A stretch of 64,000 nucleotides of DNA from Trochalopteron elliotii. Lineage: Eukaryota; Chordata; Aves; Passeriformes; Leiothrichidae. The notes beneath the pieces were generated by a model, which worked only from the letters and a program-made list of their open reading frames with translations, made no database searches and was not told the origin of the DNA. Position numbers and translations under genes: made by a program. Position 1 is the stretch's first letter. Each line of letters begins with the position of its first letter. Of this stretch, positions 50,396 to 63,686 are shown in pieces. The stretch is taken from NCBI GenBank assembly GCA_024734555.1, contig JANPWX010000076.1, positions 1,380,689-1,444,688 of the forward strand, in the 5' to 3' direction.

Positions 50396-52799
50396 GATAC
50401 ATTACTACCACTGGCCTAAAGAAGCAGCTTGAGGTCATTCTTATGAAAATACAGTGTTGCACACTGTAGTATTCACACCACTCGATTTCAGGCATGGACC
50501 TGAGGTAGCTAAATGGGAACAGTGATCACTGCTGGGCTAGCCAGCAGAGCCCAGCAGCGTCACCTGAAGGATGGCAGAATGCAGCAGTGAATCCACCTGC
50601 GGTGATGTGAATAGCAGTGCATGAAAAGGGTGAAGTTTTCCCTGCTTTTATGTCTGAGTTTACTTAAACTTCAGAGACATGCATGTTGTTTGCAGAATTT
50701 AGCACATCCATACCAGTCCCACAGCAGGGACTGTGCAGGTACAAAAGGAACAATCTATCTAAAGGGTTAGACATTGTCCAGATTAAAAAGCACAACACTT
50801 CTGAATGGAGAATAAAGTAATAAACAAGACAGAAATAAAATTCTACCTTAAAAAAAACCCTCAGCAACAAAAATCACCAATAAAATCCAAACCCATGTAA
50901 AAAAGCTACAAGGAGCTCAAAGTTCCAACTACTGACTACAGCAACTCAGTCACCAAAGACATCTAAAAAAAGTATAAAAGAATAAACAGTATAGAATTAT
51001 CACTTTATGCACAGTCTCGGCATTTTCCTTCTTAACCCCTGAGATGCCAAAAGGCAACAGAATAACTGCTGACATTTCTAATCACTCAGATACACTCATA
51101 TTAGTCAAGAAGCATGTGCACCTTCTTAATGACAGTCAACTGTGGCCAATTCAACAAATAAAGAATTACTTTTTTATAAATTAAAATGAGAGCATACATC
51201 ACAAATTACAGAAATAAAGAAACAAACTATCATAAATATGTCATGGTGTATGGAAGAAATCCCAGTTTTTCATGCCTCATAATATTTATTAGAGTCTTAA
51301 TGCAATGATGCTTCCTTTAAGTCTATAAACCCTTTTTTTAACTTACAGAAAATGAAAGAAATAAATCAAACTCAAGAGAGGAAAACTCATTAGATTGGTA
51401 CCACCTGTTATAGCTTTTTCGCAATTATTATCTAAAAAGATTCTTAGATTTCCTTTCTGGTATCTGGAATATCTTCTAATATTTGCCTACGATACTCCTC
51501 CCAAACTTTCACCCCATACATAAAATATATTCCAAAGACACAAAAGAGTTGTGCTTTTTTGGTTTTTTATTTCTAATGACATTTCTTCATACAATGCAGC
51601 AAGAAATCTTTGCACAGATATCTTAGAAAAATTTAATTAGGCATGCTGAATGGAGACGCATAACATATGCTTCTGTGCTAGCCAGTGTATTATGAAGAGT
51701 TATTTGATACTATATTTCATGGTATACAGTGATAACTTATGCGCGTGAGAGAAACAAATTCTCTCCTCAATCACACTAGCTTTTTCAATTACCCAGGAAT
51801 ATAATTTGCTCCTCTTCTCCTCTCAATTTTATAAACCACTGAATTTCCAGAGCCAGGAAATGACACTAGATGAATTAATAATTCATTGTAGTACGATATC
51901 TCCTAGATTTCACTGCTGAACTACATTCTACAAATAGTATAGAACAAAATGTGAAAATTTGCCCTTATTGTTATATAAGAGCAAAATTTATAGTTGTGAC
52001 ATGGAGAAGCCCAGTTTGCAAAGAGAAGTCCATAGAACAAATGGACATCATAGATCAACATGGACTGTGATCTATCATAAGCCCCCTCTCACCAAAGCCC
52101 ATGTGAAAAAAGTAATTTAAGTTTACATAGCAGGCTTCTTTGCTGCGTTTTTGTGCTACACATGTAAAATCCTTTAATCTATTTTTAATTACAGACTATT
52201 CCCTTCATAAGCAGATTGCCAGTATACATTTGAAATGTATTCCTGTATATGTATTAGGCCAAAATTCCATGTAGTGCTAATGCCGAATAATGTCTTTTTT
52301 GCTATACTTGAAGTACTTCTGGAACCTTTTATAAACTCTTCTAGCAATCCATAGTACTGATATACTTCAGTGAAATGAATGTACCATCTTCATTTAAGAG
52401 TGAACTTGCATTAAAATTATTTTATCTGAATATGTATCTATAGATCATAATGCATATTTTGTACGCTAGGCAGAAAAGTAATAAATAGCAAACCCTAAAG
52501 AAAAAAAACAGCAGTTACTGTGTGGACCTCATTTAAAAATCCACATTTTTTAAGTTCATCCACTACATTTTTAAATTTTTTTTGCAGAATATATAACAGT
52601 AATGTTTCCCCTACAAACTGCAGAATAATAAGCAGTAATAGCTGTCTGTATCGTGAAAGGAGAAAAGAAATCTGCAGATTCACTATGTCGCTCTGCTGAT
52701 GTAATAAGAAAGACAAGAGAGAAGGTGGCAGAAAACAGACAAAATCAAAACCAGCCATTTCAAATACAGCTATTGTAAAACATGGGGACTCATATCACA
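50396..52799. other. Unannotated intron sequence
   Basis: AT-rich; nothing recognised. Open frames are short. Confidence 0.55.
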
Positions 52800-53155
52800 G
52801 TCATGGACTCACAGAATGGTTTGGTTTGGAAGGGACCTTAAAGATCATCTAGTTCCCACACCCCTGCCATGGGCAGGGACATCCACCGCTATATCAGATT
52901 GCTCAGAGCCTCATCCAACCTGGCCTTGAACTCTTCCAGGGATGGGGCATCCACAACGTCCCTGGGCAACCTGTTCATGTCTCACCACCCTCACAGCAAA
53001 GAATTTCTTCCTAATATCTAATCCAAACCTGCTCTCTTTCAGTTTGAAGCCATCACCTCTTGTCCTGTCACTATGAGCTCCTGTAAGTGAATGGTCTCTC
53101 TCCATCTTTGTTGCAGGCTCCCCTCGGCTACTGGAAAGCTGCAATTAGGTCCTCA
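52800..53155 (-). mobile_element. CR1 LINE, 5'-truncated 3' end
   Basis: Reversed CR1 3' region: ACTCACAGAATGG, GGAAGGGACCTTAAAGATCA, GGGATGGGGCATCCACAACG, and TGGAAAGCTGCAATTAGGTC at the inner end. It is the best-preserved CR1 of the window by eye. Sense orientation with KHDRBS2. Confidence 0.93.
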
Positions 53156-53520
53156 TAACAAATAATTCAGAGTCTGGATCATGAATGGGCAAAAATATAA
53201 TTTAAGGTTTAATATCACATCATTTTTCTACCACACACTTTTCAGCATCATGATTGAGCCTTCTTTTTAAAAGTAGTTGAAGAAAAAGCTTCCTATATCT
53301 ACCTGGGTGATGACTGCAAGAGATTCATTTCTGTAGACCATGTTTTAGCAATTTCAGCTAAATCTTCAAAAGAACAAACTAAAATATTAATTCTGTTTGC
53401 AACAGTTGACACCCAGGGTTTGACCTTGAAATAGTAAAATAGAATTAATAATTTACTGCCAAACTATTCAAGAGTACACATTTGCTACATGAATTTAAAG
53501 AAATGTGAAACATTAATTTT

Positions 53521-53544
53521 GTACATATGTAGGTACATATGTAC
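53521..53544. repeat. Paired palindromic GTACATATGT units
   Basis: The near-palindrome GTACATATGTA(C) occurs twice in 24 bp. Confidence 0.7.
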
Positions 53545-56500
53545 TTTGGATCAAGCCTCCTAACAACTAGAGACTCAATATAACCAGTGTTATACAAGAG
53601 TTGGGATTTATATAGATGGCTAATTATATTTTTAATTAAGGAAGTAAGACTTGCTGGACATTCCCTATACCCCCTCATTCTGTAAACCAACCCCTGGAGA
53701 AAAATTAACTACATAATACAAAGAAAACATTATTTTTCTTTCTCTCTCATGACAGAAAAAAAGCATTTGGTAACAGACTTTTTTACCATAAGAGGAGATT
53801 AAATAGGGACCTGCAGCTGAACAGAAAAACAAGAGAAATTTTTATTTATTTTTCCCTCTCACTTCATAAAAATGACTCGTAAGTGAATTCTTTAGCATTT
53901 ATGGACACCTCCTAAACCATTCATCTGTTGGAGCACCAAAGAACAAACACACAGTGCAGCTGCTGACTTTCACAGTAGGGTTTATAAGCTCAGGAAGGGA
54001 AGACTTGCTGGTAAGGCCAAAATTCAGCAAAGCATTTGCACATTCATAAACTGAAAAAATCCCAGCTGTTTTCCTATGTCTTCTAAACACAGTTTATGAG
54101 ATCAGGGTCCAGTAAGTGCTAGGGTTACTTCTAAAGACTTGTTTTCAAAGAAATTTCTCAGAGACTGTGAAAGGAAGATGACAGGAGGCAGGGATTAAGG
54201 TAAGGCTTTGTGTTGATTTTAATCACTAACTGCTACCCCTCTCATCGCCTCCACAAATTCTGCAAAAATAAAAATGTATTCTATTTTGCATTATAAATGG
54301 ACTTAATCTGATTCAAACCAATGGGATATCTGGGTTCACATACGGATACAATATAGCATCAGTAAAAAAATAGGCAAAAGAGCCTGAAAGCCTTAAGCAC
54401 ATCCACAGATGTCCTTAGGTATGGGATATACTCTCTAGGGATAACAGCTCATTCTCTGAACTCAGAAAACTCTGAATTTAGTGCATTAACGTGCCACCAT
54501 TTGTAAGATTTATAATTTTCAACAAATTAATTCTCTGTAGACACCTCTAAATGAGCTGGACTAGAGCTGTTATCCTTTACTGTAGGTAAAGTAAGAAAAC
54601 TCTATAGTCCTGGAGACTCCAAGTGCCAGCTCCAAACTGGATTGAATTCATGTTCACCTCCAATCCAAACAACAGAAACTATAAAAATTAGAAAAAAAGT
54701 AAATATCACTTGCAATGCTAATATCATACCTTCTGATTTTGCTGCACGTTCAAATCGTAACTGTCAGAGCTGCACATATGCCTTACTTTAGCTATATTTG
54801 ATAAAACAGAAACATACCTCACACTCAAGCAATACTTGGAAAGAAGCTTGTCAGAGAATACTTCTCTGTCAGAGAATTTTTTTTTCAGAGAAGATGAAAG
54901 GAGGATGGGGTGCTTTTTCTTGCAATAAATGGCTATAAACTCAAATTAAATCTGTACAGATTTCCTTAAAGCTATTATTGAGAAGCCACAGATTATTGTG
55001 GATTGCATAACAACTGTACTGCGATGAAGCTGTATCTCTAGTTATATTGACATTGGGTAGATAAATGAAAAAGGAATTCTACATTACAACAGTAATCAAT
55101 CTAAAAAATGATCCAGAGACTAATCAATGCCTCTGCATAAGAGAACATTAATCCCTGATGGAGATATTACAAAGTAAATAATATCTAACTTAGCTATCCA
55201 AATTCCACTCACCATCTTCTTCTATTATACTTCTTGTGGAGTTGAATTTCAGGGGACTCCAAAGAGTTGTTGCTCCAAGTCTGATTTTTTTTTTCATTAT
55301 TCTATTTAATTGTGTGCACTGTAATTTAATTTACTGTAATGCTGCCTCTATTGTGGCAATGCAAAATTCCTTGTAAGAGTAGCCCATTAAAGTATATTAA
55401 AAGTATTTATCATGATCCTCAAGAGTACAGATAACATTATGCATGGAAAACTGGGATTTAACGTAATTGCTACAAATAATTGAAAGCAGCTCTTTCTGCA
55501 TTTATGTATATGTAAAAAAGGAAGAACAACAATCATAAAACTAAACTCAGCAGGATCAAACCTGGTCTTTATGAAGCTGCATGCAAATAAATAAAATACT
55601 TTGGAATTTAAGTCATTGTTCTGAAAAAGTACAGATGGAAAAAAGCATTCGTGTGAAAACATATTTGGCCCCCAAATTGCTGTAAGCAATTGAGTTAATT
55701 TACTTTAATTTTTGTCTCTGTTTTTGTATATTCCCATCTCTCACACATGAATGTGCTGCTTTATTTTTTTCCGTGTTTATTTTTTTTTTTAAAGAAAACT
55801 TATTGCCTGTTCCACAGGCAGGGACATTAGTGCCAGGACTCACCCTGACAAAGCCACTCAGGATTGCAAATGCCATGTGCAGGAGGAGGGGATCTCCCAG
55901 TTGGGTGTGTGGTCACACGACCAAACCTCTTGGGAGGGGTGAGGCACGGGAGTGCCCCCGCAGACAGTGGCAGCAACGGGACACTGTCAACAAGCACCAA
56001 CTGGTTCTCTGACCAATGAAATACAAGTGAGCTGAAATCAAGAAGAGTTTGGCACAGTTCTGGATGTTAAACTCAGACTTCTGGGTGTCAAATTGGCACC
56101 ACTGCAGACAGAGTGGAGATTGCAGCTGAGTCACTTGGCAGCTTGTTTCTAATGCATAATACATGTGTACATAGCTTTGTTTATTTTGCTGGGATATTTA
56201 GAAAGCCTTACAATATTCCACAAACAGAAAATTTAAATTGCTTTCAGGTAAAAAAATTACTAAACATTTACAAGTTGACAAAACAGAAAGCATGTTAACC
56301 TTTCCTTTGCTAAGGGCTATCTTTACCCTTCCCACACTGCTCTCTTGCCACTTCTTTGCCTTGCCATCTTTAAAGTTTCATGGCCTTCCATTACCTTCAA
56401 CTCAGAAAGAATAAAGCTGAAGCACTACCTCAATGTTTTGCCCTTTGGAAGTAGGGACAAAACAAATACCTTATTTTGTAGAAAGAAAAGAATGTGTCCC

Positions 56501-59500
56501 ATCTTTTTAAACCCAGCAGTGTAAGTCTTACAAATGTCCTGCCAGAAATACAAAATATGTAAGTCTGTTTCGACACTACATTCAAGGGAGGCGACAAAGA
56601 CTTCTAATATCACCACTGTGTTACATCAGTAATAAAGCAGCATCTACTTGAGGTCTGATGTGATTCTTCTGTGAGGACAATGCAATTTTCTTAACTATCA
56701 GCTTCAGAATATGAAATATTTAACACAGAGCTAAAATTGCCCTCTTGACTATTCTGTTTTGAAAATGTCATCACTAATTACATGGAACATTTTTACATCA
56801 TATCATTCCATGAATTGTGCTAGTAGGAAATACTTGCATTGCTACATCCAGTTGAATTCCTACAACCACTCTAACACCTCACTCTTTAGATTGGAGCTCT
56901 AGTCTAAAAATTAATAGAGAACTGTATGGAGATGGCACTTGAATTTCATTTACTCACTCAGCTAAACAATAAGAGCGATTTATTCCTTGCGCTAGTCATT
57001 GGCAAAACTGCCACTGGCTTCAGCAGTACAAGAAATGTACTTCTGGGACTCTGAAAGTATTAGAGGAGATCTTATGAACCTCCTTAAGCATCAAAAGAAA
57101 ATATTCCAACAATTTTTCAAATTTTTATTTAAGTTCCAAACCTTTAAAACACTCAAATGAGCGTCTCATTTTCCTGGTTGTTTTAACCTGTTTTAGCATG
57201 TAACCAATCTATGAACTTTAATTTTTCATCAGTAATTAATACAGGTCTAAGGTAGGAAGATATGATAATCTCAATTTTTATGCCAATTTAAATGTTGAAA
57301 TTTAAAATAAAACCTTGTGTTCCAATATTCCATGTGTATGAAGAAACGTAAGTCCTTTTTATTTAATACCTAACAAATTCATTAAAACAGAAACATCAAA
57401 AAGATCAGAGACTTTTTGAATATGCACACAAACTTGCACAAATTGTTTGGTATTTAAGGCCTTTTTCAAGAAATCACAGACAAATAAGTTACACAATCAA
57501 CAAGACAGACTGTTTCCAATATTTACGGCCCAAAGTTTATAGTCCAAAAGTTGTCTCGGAGAGACAAAAAGGACATTAAGGTTTTTTTCATTTGTTCAAT
57601 TTAGGTTTTTTCTCTCCTGGGGAATATTTACTGAGCAAAATTCTACCAGAGCAATCTTCACCAAGGTCTTTTTTGTTACTGTTGCCTCAGGGAGACACTG
57701 GATAAGAAGTGGTCAGGAGATAAATGTGATGCTCCCGTGACCCAGCAATTCCTGATGGCTAATTCTTGACTCTGATGATTGTTCAGATCTTGAACCCTGA
57801 AAACAAACTCCAATACTTAGGAACAACATCTACTTTGTGCAACATCCTCTGTCACTTTTCAGAAACTGACATGGTGTACATGTGAGTATCTAATTACAGG
57901 AAAATAAGCTGCAGTAAATTGGGCTCTAGCTATAATATTAGAATGCTGTAAAAGTCTGCTGATAAAAACTTACAAGTACTATTTTTTACAAAAGTACAAC
58001 TAAAAAATTTCCAGCTGCCATGAAGGCAGGAACAGGTTGCTTACTGAGAAACATAAATGACTTCTCTAATGAGACAAAAGAAGTCTTGTTCACATACTCC
58101 TACAGTGCCCAGGCAAAAAAATGCAGAGAAGAACTAGAACCTGACAGGAGAAGTCAACAGTGGTCCAGTGCCCAATCTTCAGACCTAGATTCTGAAGCGC
58201 AGGTCAGAACTTAGAGGCAGCACAAACCACAGGCCACATCTGTAGAGAAAAAAATTTTCTAGAATGTGAGAGACTCAAACAAGGTGGAAGTCACTGTTGC
58301 AGAGACAAGGAGCCACACTCATGTATGGGCAGGAAGCAATAATTTGATGGGTTCTGATACAGTTATCTTTTTCCAACACAGACATCTTTTTCCAAACCAA
58401 AGAATGGTTTGGTACTGATGCTTTGTCTTTACCTGCTGCATGAAACTCAGCAGAGAAGGAAAAATGTGGTACATCATCCTCATTTAGGACAGAATGATCT
58501 GGAGGCTTATTCAAGTATGACTTGAAAAGGCAGCGGGTTTTATATCAAAGTGAAAGAAACACTGTTGACTAATTTGTTATAATTGCAATGTAGTTTTACT
58601 TGAGCTATTCTCCTCTTAAAATGTAAGTGATATCAACTCCATTTAAAATACAAGTCCTACCAATGTGCAGAAACATTTAGGAAATGAGTTACAAATCGAT
58701 CTTGAGACTTAGGAAGTGACTGTGCATCTTTTGAGGATAGAAGAGTTGAACATTAAATAGCATAAGAATTTAAAATGGTTAAGAGACAGACATCCCTAGT
58801 CACTGTGTAGGAAAAAACCAGAAGGAACGGGCTAACAGAGAGACTTAGTGATCAACCATGAATTGGAGCAATATATCACACACACATCTTTCTTTCTCTC
58901 TCCACATATACATACAGATAACAAAGCTTTCAAAAAGTTTCCCTTAAGCCCAACTCCTCTAAGCAAGGTCAGAATGGTTACCAACCCAGTCAAAAAAAGC
59001 AGACTTATTCTTAACCCAAAAGCAATTGGGTAAAAGGCTGTTTTCTCTGCAGCAAGATGGACTATGTACTTGAATCCATTTTAAAATTCTGAGGGATGTC
59101 AGAGAAAACGCTGTAAATCTCTGACATAAATATAACAAACCACCTTTGTAAGGAAAAATCCATACTGCAAAGAAACAAACTTAAGAGAAACGGAAATAAA
59201 TGTATTTCCAAAATTTTATAGCACAAACTCAAAAAGCCAGGGACTACTCTGCTGCAGATCATTTGAAACTGTATAAATTGAAGGAAAAGAGGCAATTGCT
59301 CTTTCTAGCCAGGTTCCAAACCCAAAGTTACTGGGAGATGCCTGTTAACACAGATGAGCTTTCTGATATATATGGAGCTATCTATCACAAGTTATCTCCT
59401 GGATTAGGTATGCAGGTAGGATCATTTGAATAGCAGGAAGGGAAGAATTCATCTCAGTGGGGCCAGTTAACTTTTTTGGCTCAATGGCCTCATATTTTTG

Positions 59501-59580
59501 AGCTTGATTCCACTTCAGCCAGCAAGCCAGACAAACAGGTAACTAATGGAACCTGCAAAAACTATTAAACAGAAGATGGT

Positions 59581-59682
59581 CCTGTCTGCCAGGGATGGGA
59601 TGGTACAAATGACCTTGGGAAAGACAACAGTCCTATTGTCTTTCCCAAGATCATTTGTAACACCACATCCCTGGCAGACAGG
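59581..59682. repeat. Long imperfect inverted repeat (47-bp arms, 8-nt loop)
   Basis: The left arm 59581-59627 and right arm 59636-59682 are reverse complements at 43 of 47 positions. Three of the four mismatches cluster at left-arm positions 59598, 59600 and 59603; the fourth is at 59613. The loop is 8 nt. Transcribed from either strand it would fold into one long hairpin. It is not part of any CR1 or LTR that I recognise. It could be a palindromic mobile-element remnant, a recent inverted duplication, or a hairpin RNA precursor. The stem is longer and more regular than a typical microRNA precursor. Confidence 0.9.
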
Positions 59683-62600
59683 CAAGAGGCATAAAAACCA
59701 AAATATGCAGCAGGGATAAGACAAGAAAATAAAGAGGTTTATTACTCCTGATCTAGAAAGACTCTCACTGAATAAACATATTCTTTTTGTGCCAGAGGAA
59801 GGATAAATGACTGAAAGCACTCAGTTTGTGTGACACCAAGATACAAATTTAGTTAAAAGGATCTGGCTGAGAAGCAGAAAAGGCAACTTGGGTTTTTTTC
59901 TAGGTGTTGCACTCTGGATAACATTGAGTTTTCTGAAAAAAAGAGAAGGAACAACCTTCTGGAAACAAGCTGATTTGCAGAGATGTGAGGAGCTGGTGAA
60001 ACATAAGAGGGGGTAGATAACACAGGGACACTGGACACCTAAAAGAAGCAATGAAAAAAGCATTTTTCATTAATGTCTCATCCACTGACTTCTCACTAAT
60101 TGATTCTATAGGAAACTGTAAGTTTAGATGGAAAAATAGTTTCAAGAAAAAGGAAGAAGAAAGTCAAAGGAATGAAAAGGATGTGCTGAGAAGGTGGTGC
60201 ATGAAAGCTTCCCAAGGACTGGCAAGCCCTGGAGACTACTGGTGCTGGTGAACGAGCACACATTCTCTGTGTGTGAGTCTGGAACTCGGCCTGTATCCAA
60301 GAAAACTGCTCTATGCAGATGAAGAATGTGGGGTTACACATGCCTCTGATGAAATAAAGGATCCTCTTACAGACTTTCTGAACACCTGCCATTGACCTGC
60401 TAGCAATGACCTCTGTTTTCTGAGTATACAGTTAGAGTCGTCTTCCTAAAGGTTGCTCTAACCAGGTAATTGTGAGACTGCAATTCAGATGTGTGACTCA
60501 GTAAGCTGAATAGCTTGTGAGAATAATTACTTGCCTTTAGTAAAAACCTAAACAAGTGCAATACTTAATAGAATCAGTAGAAGCTTATAGAATGAAAGCT
60601 ACTCTAAGAAATATTGGTTGTGATCTGTATCTACCTCAAACTGCCACCCCTATGGGAGGGAGAAAGGACTTTACAACTCACTAGGGGTGAGGTATTTTCC
60701 AAGAAACTGGGGTGCCTGAGCAGCTGGAAGTTGCCAGAATACAAGGAACACTGGAGGAGACAGTAATAAAGATGATCTCTACTTTTAATCTGTGCCTGCC
60801 AACAAATTTATGTTTTCTCTGTGTAAGGAGAAAGCATTTTATTTAGAATGTTTTTTTCAAGTAAAAACTTAGCTTTAGACTGTGAAAGCCTTTGTCAGCT
60901 TTTGACATGCTCACTTAAAGGAAAAATGGAGAGAATGCAAATTACAGTAGGATTTAAAGAGTTAACATCCTTTTACAAATGGTCATTGAAGATTTCAGTT
61001 TCAAGAGATGGGGTGGTTTGCTTTTCCACATCTTGAAGTCAAGCTGATGGCCCCCTCCTGCTCTGGGTCATAAACTCGTTTGTGGGGTGAAATGGCTGCA
61101 AGGTACCTTTTCTAGAGAGATAAAAATACAAAGTCCTTACAACTTTTAAACACAAAAAAGGAAAACCTAACAGAAAAAGACAAAATGGGTGAGCACCAAT
61201 TAGTGATTTAAAACTACTATTGATGCTCCTAGCTTTGAGCTAGTTTTCTAAATTAAATGCCACACATTGCTCTCTTTCCCTCAGAGATTTTCCAGCTGAA
61301 GATGATAAAGGAGTACTTCAAGGGAACAGAAATACCTTGCCTAAGAAATTAACATTTCAGAGATTTTGCATAAAGTCCAAATCAAAATTCCCAGCAGGCT
61401 GGAAATAAATCTAAAGGTTATCTTTTAAAAAACTAAAATGGAGTTTTTATAGGAATTCCCAAATTTCTATCTCCAACTACAAGAGGTGAAACTCCTGGTA
61501 ACACACTGAGCTAATTGCCACATTGCCATAAGCCAGAGCAAGAGACTTACGGGCACTGTTGGAGTGGCACCAGTGTAAAATCTCATGCAACACACTACTA
61601 GGTGATTTTCGGTTGGTTTTGTTTTGTTTTTTTTTAACTTTCTAAGTCTTTTGTAACTCCTTATTCTTGTTGAGAATGTTGCCACTCTCACTTGGAAGAA
61701 GTATTGCATATGTACCTATACTGCATGGCCTCAAACATTTTGACGGGCAGTGACACTCAAAAGCTTTTAAAACTCTGGACACTAAAGACAACACCTTTGA
61801 TCTCACATTTCAGTGAAGCAATAGCATTGGGAAAGAATATAATGCAATGCTTGGACCACAACATCCTATAGACAAAACCTGCAACTTTTTTTCTTCCGTT
61901 TTGGGCTATCTGAGCATTAATTTATAACTTTTTTGAGAAAACAATGAAGTTAAGAGAATTCTATCGGAGAACTAACTTTCCACTATTAGGACACTACATC
62001 CATGGTAGTCATGACCTAATGAAAAAAAAATAGTGCTTCAAACGAAAAAAACATTGGGCATTATTTACATTACATATGGACTTAATCCTGTAAGATATTG
62101 AAACATTATTTAAAGGTTGCAGGACTGACCTCACAGTACTTGGAATTCGCAAGGGAAGAGACCAGAGCACACTGCAACTATCCCATATTTTCAAAATCTT
62201 TTTCAAGGTACTCATATAACATAGCTGTTAAAAACCACCCTAATGCCATCATGGTAATAACTGCATCTCAGTAGTTTCTCTGTGTGCTGATTTCAGATCT
62301 TTTTAGTTGCAAACAAGTTCTTAATGCTTGGTGTTTCTTATACAGAAAAGGTAACGAAACAAATTCTGTTTAACAGGAAAAGCTGTTGTCCAGCTACCAA
62401 GCACTTAACCCACAGATTAATAATGAAAGGCAGGGACTGTAATTCTCTCTTCTTTCCTTAAGAGCTAGTTTTAACAAAAACTGAAACTTGAAGAAGGCAG
62501 CAGTTAAAAGCGCTCATTAGCTGATAAAACACCAAGTCACAGACAAATAGTTTATGTGGTTTTTCAAATCTGCAGTTCAAGTTTGTTCTCTAATTTTCCA

Positions 62601-63574
62601 TGTTTTATAGGAAGACAACATGAATCTTTAATAACAGAATCCTTTCAACAGCCACGAGAAAAGACAGAAGTAAGTAGAAGTTTAGGCAATGAGAGAAATG
62701 GGTAATAAACAGATAGTGAGAAAAATAGGAAATGCTGTGGACAGGATTCCTCTAGGTAAAAAAGTTTTAAACTGGAATGGTAATTATACATCAGTTATGC
62801 AGAAGATTTAATGCAAACACTGTGACTTACGTTTTCCTTCATGTGTGTCTGACAGCTCATAGCTACTGTAAAAATCGATGGTTTAGCTTTTTTTAATCAA
62901 ATATGTAACCTTTTTATCAGGTCACTAATTTCCAAATCCCACTCTATGTAAGTAAAATGTGATTCAAAAATACGTTTCGAGCAAAGACAACGTGACCCCC
63001 TTTAGTTTAAATAACTGATCAGTCTTCTAAATGTCTTACAGGTGATGAACAATGAGTTTTCAGGAAAAGATACACAGGTTAAAAACCTATTGTTCATTTT
63101 TTTAACAAAATGAAAAGTAACCAAAAAGCTTTCTTTGTCTAACACTTAATATATTATTAAACCAAAATTAAAACATTTTATTGTTCTCAGGTTATTCTTC
63201 TCTTGCAAACAGACTCCTTTAGGTCACTTTTAAAATAAAAATGTTCATTAAAAAAATAACTACTGATGGCAGCTATACTCGGGCATCTCTTCAGTAACTT
63301 CTAACACAACTTTCTGTGACATACATTAGCTCTGTGGTATTTTGTGCACAATTGGAGCTGTTCATAATGCACATTTAGGTAAGTTGCATTGCCTTTTCAA
63401 ATTAATCTATCCTGTTCTCAAACTGTAGGCACAGCAGATAGTCAAAAATCTCAAGTCACTTTTAACAACTGTTTCCTGTTGCTCTGGAAGGAAACAGCCT
63501 AAAACCTTTAGTATCTAAAATTTACCCACAGCTTTCTTTAAAGAAGATAAGGAAATTCTGAAGAACAGACATAC

Positions 63575-63686
63575 CTCCGTTGATTTAATCCGCTTCCCAG
63601 ACATGGAAACTGCCCCTCTGTATGACCAAAATAACCGACCAAAATTAAACTGTTGAGCCAAGAACTTCCCTATTGTCATTTTGGCA
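63575..63686 (-). other. Exon-like segment with acceptor and donor signals (unverified)
   Basis: On the minus strand, GGTTTTTTAG precedes a 112-bp open segment that ends in GGAG followed by GTATGT, a good donor. The frame includes the residues AKMTIGKFLAQQFNFGRLFW. I do not recognise it: it is not the KH-domain exon expected upstream in KHDRBS2, and 112 bp would shift the frame if inserted into the mRNA. It may be a cryptic or non-coding exon, or chance. Confidence 0.2.

Noticed and set aside
54848..54895. Three nearby TCAGAGAA copies
   Set aside because: A short local duplication without array structure. There is no CRISPR-like regularity, and none is expected in a vertebrate.
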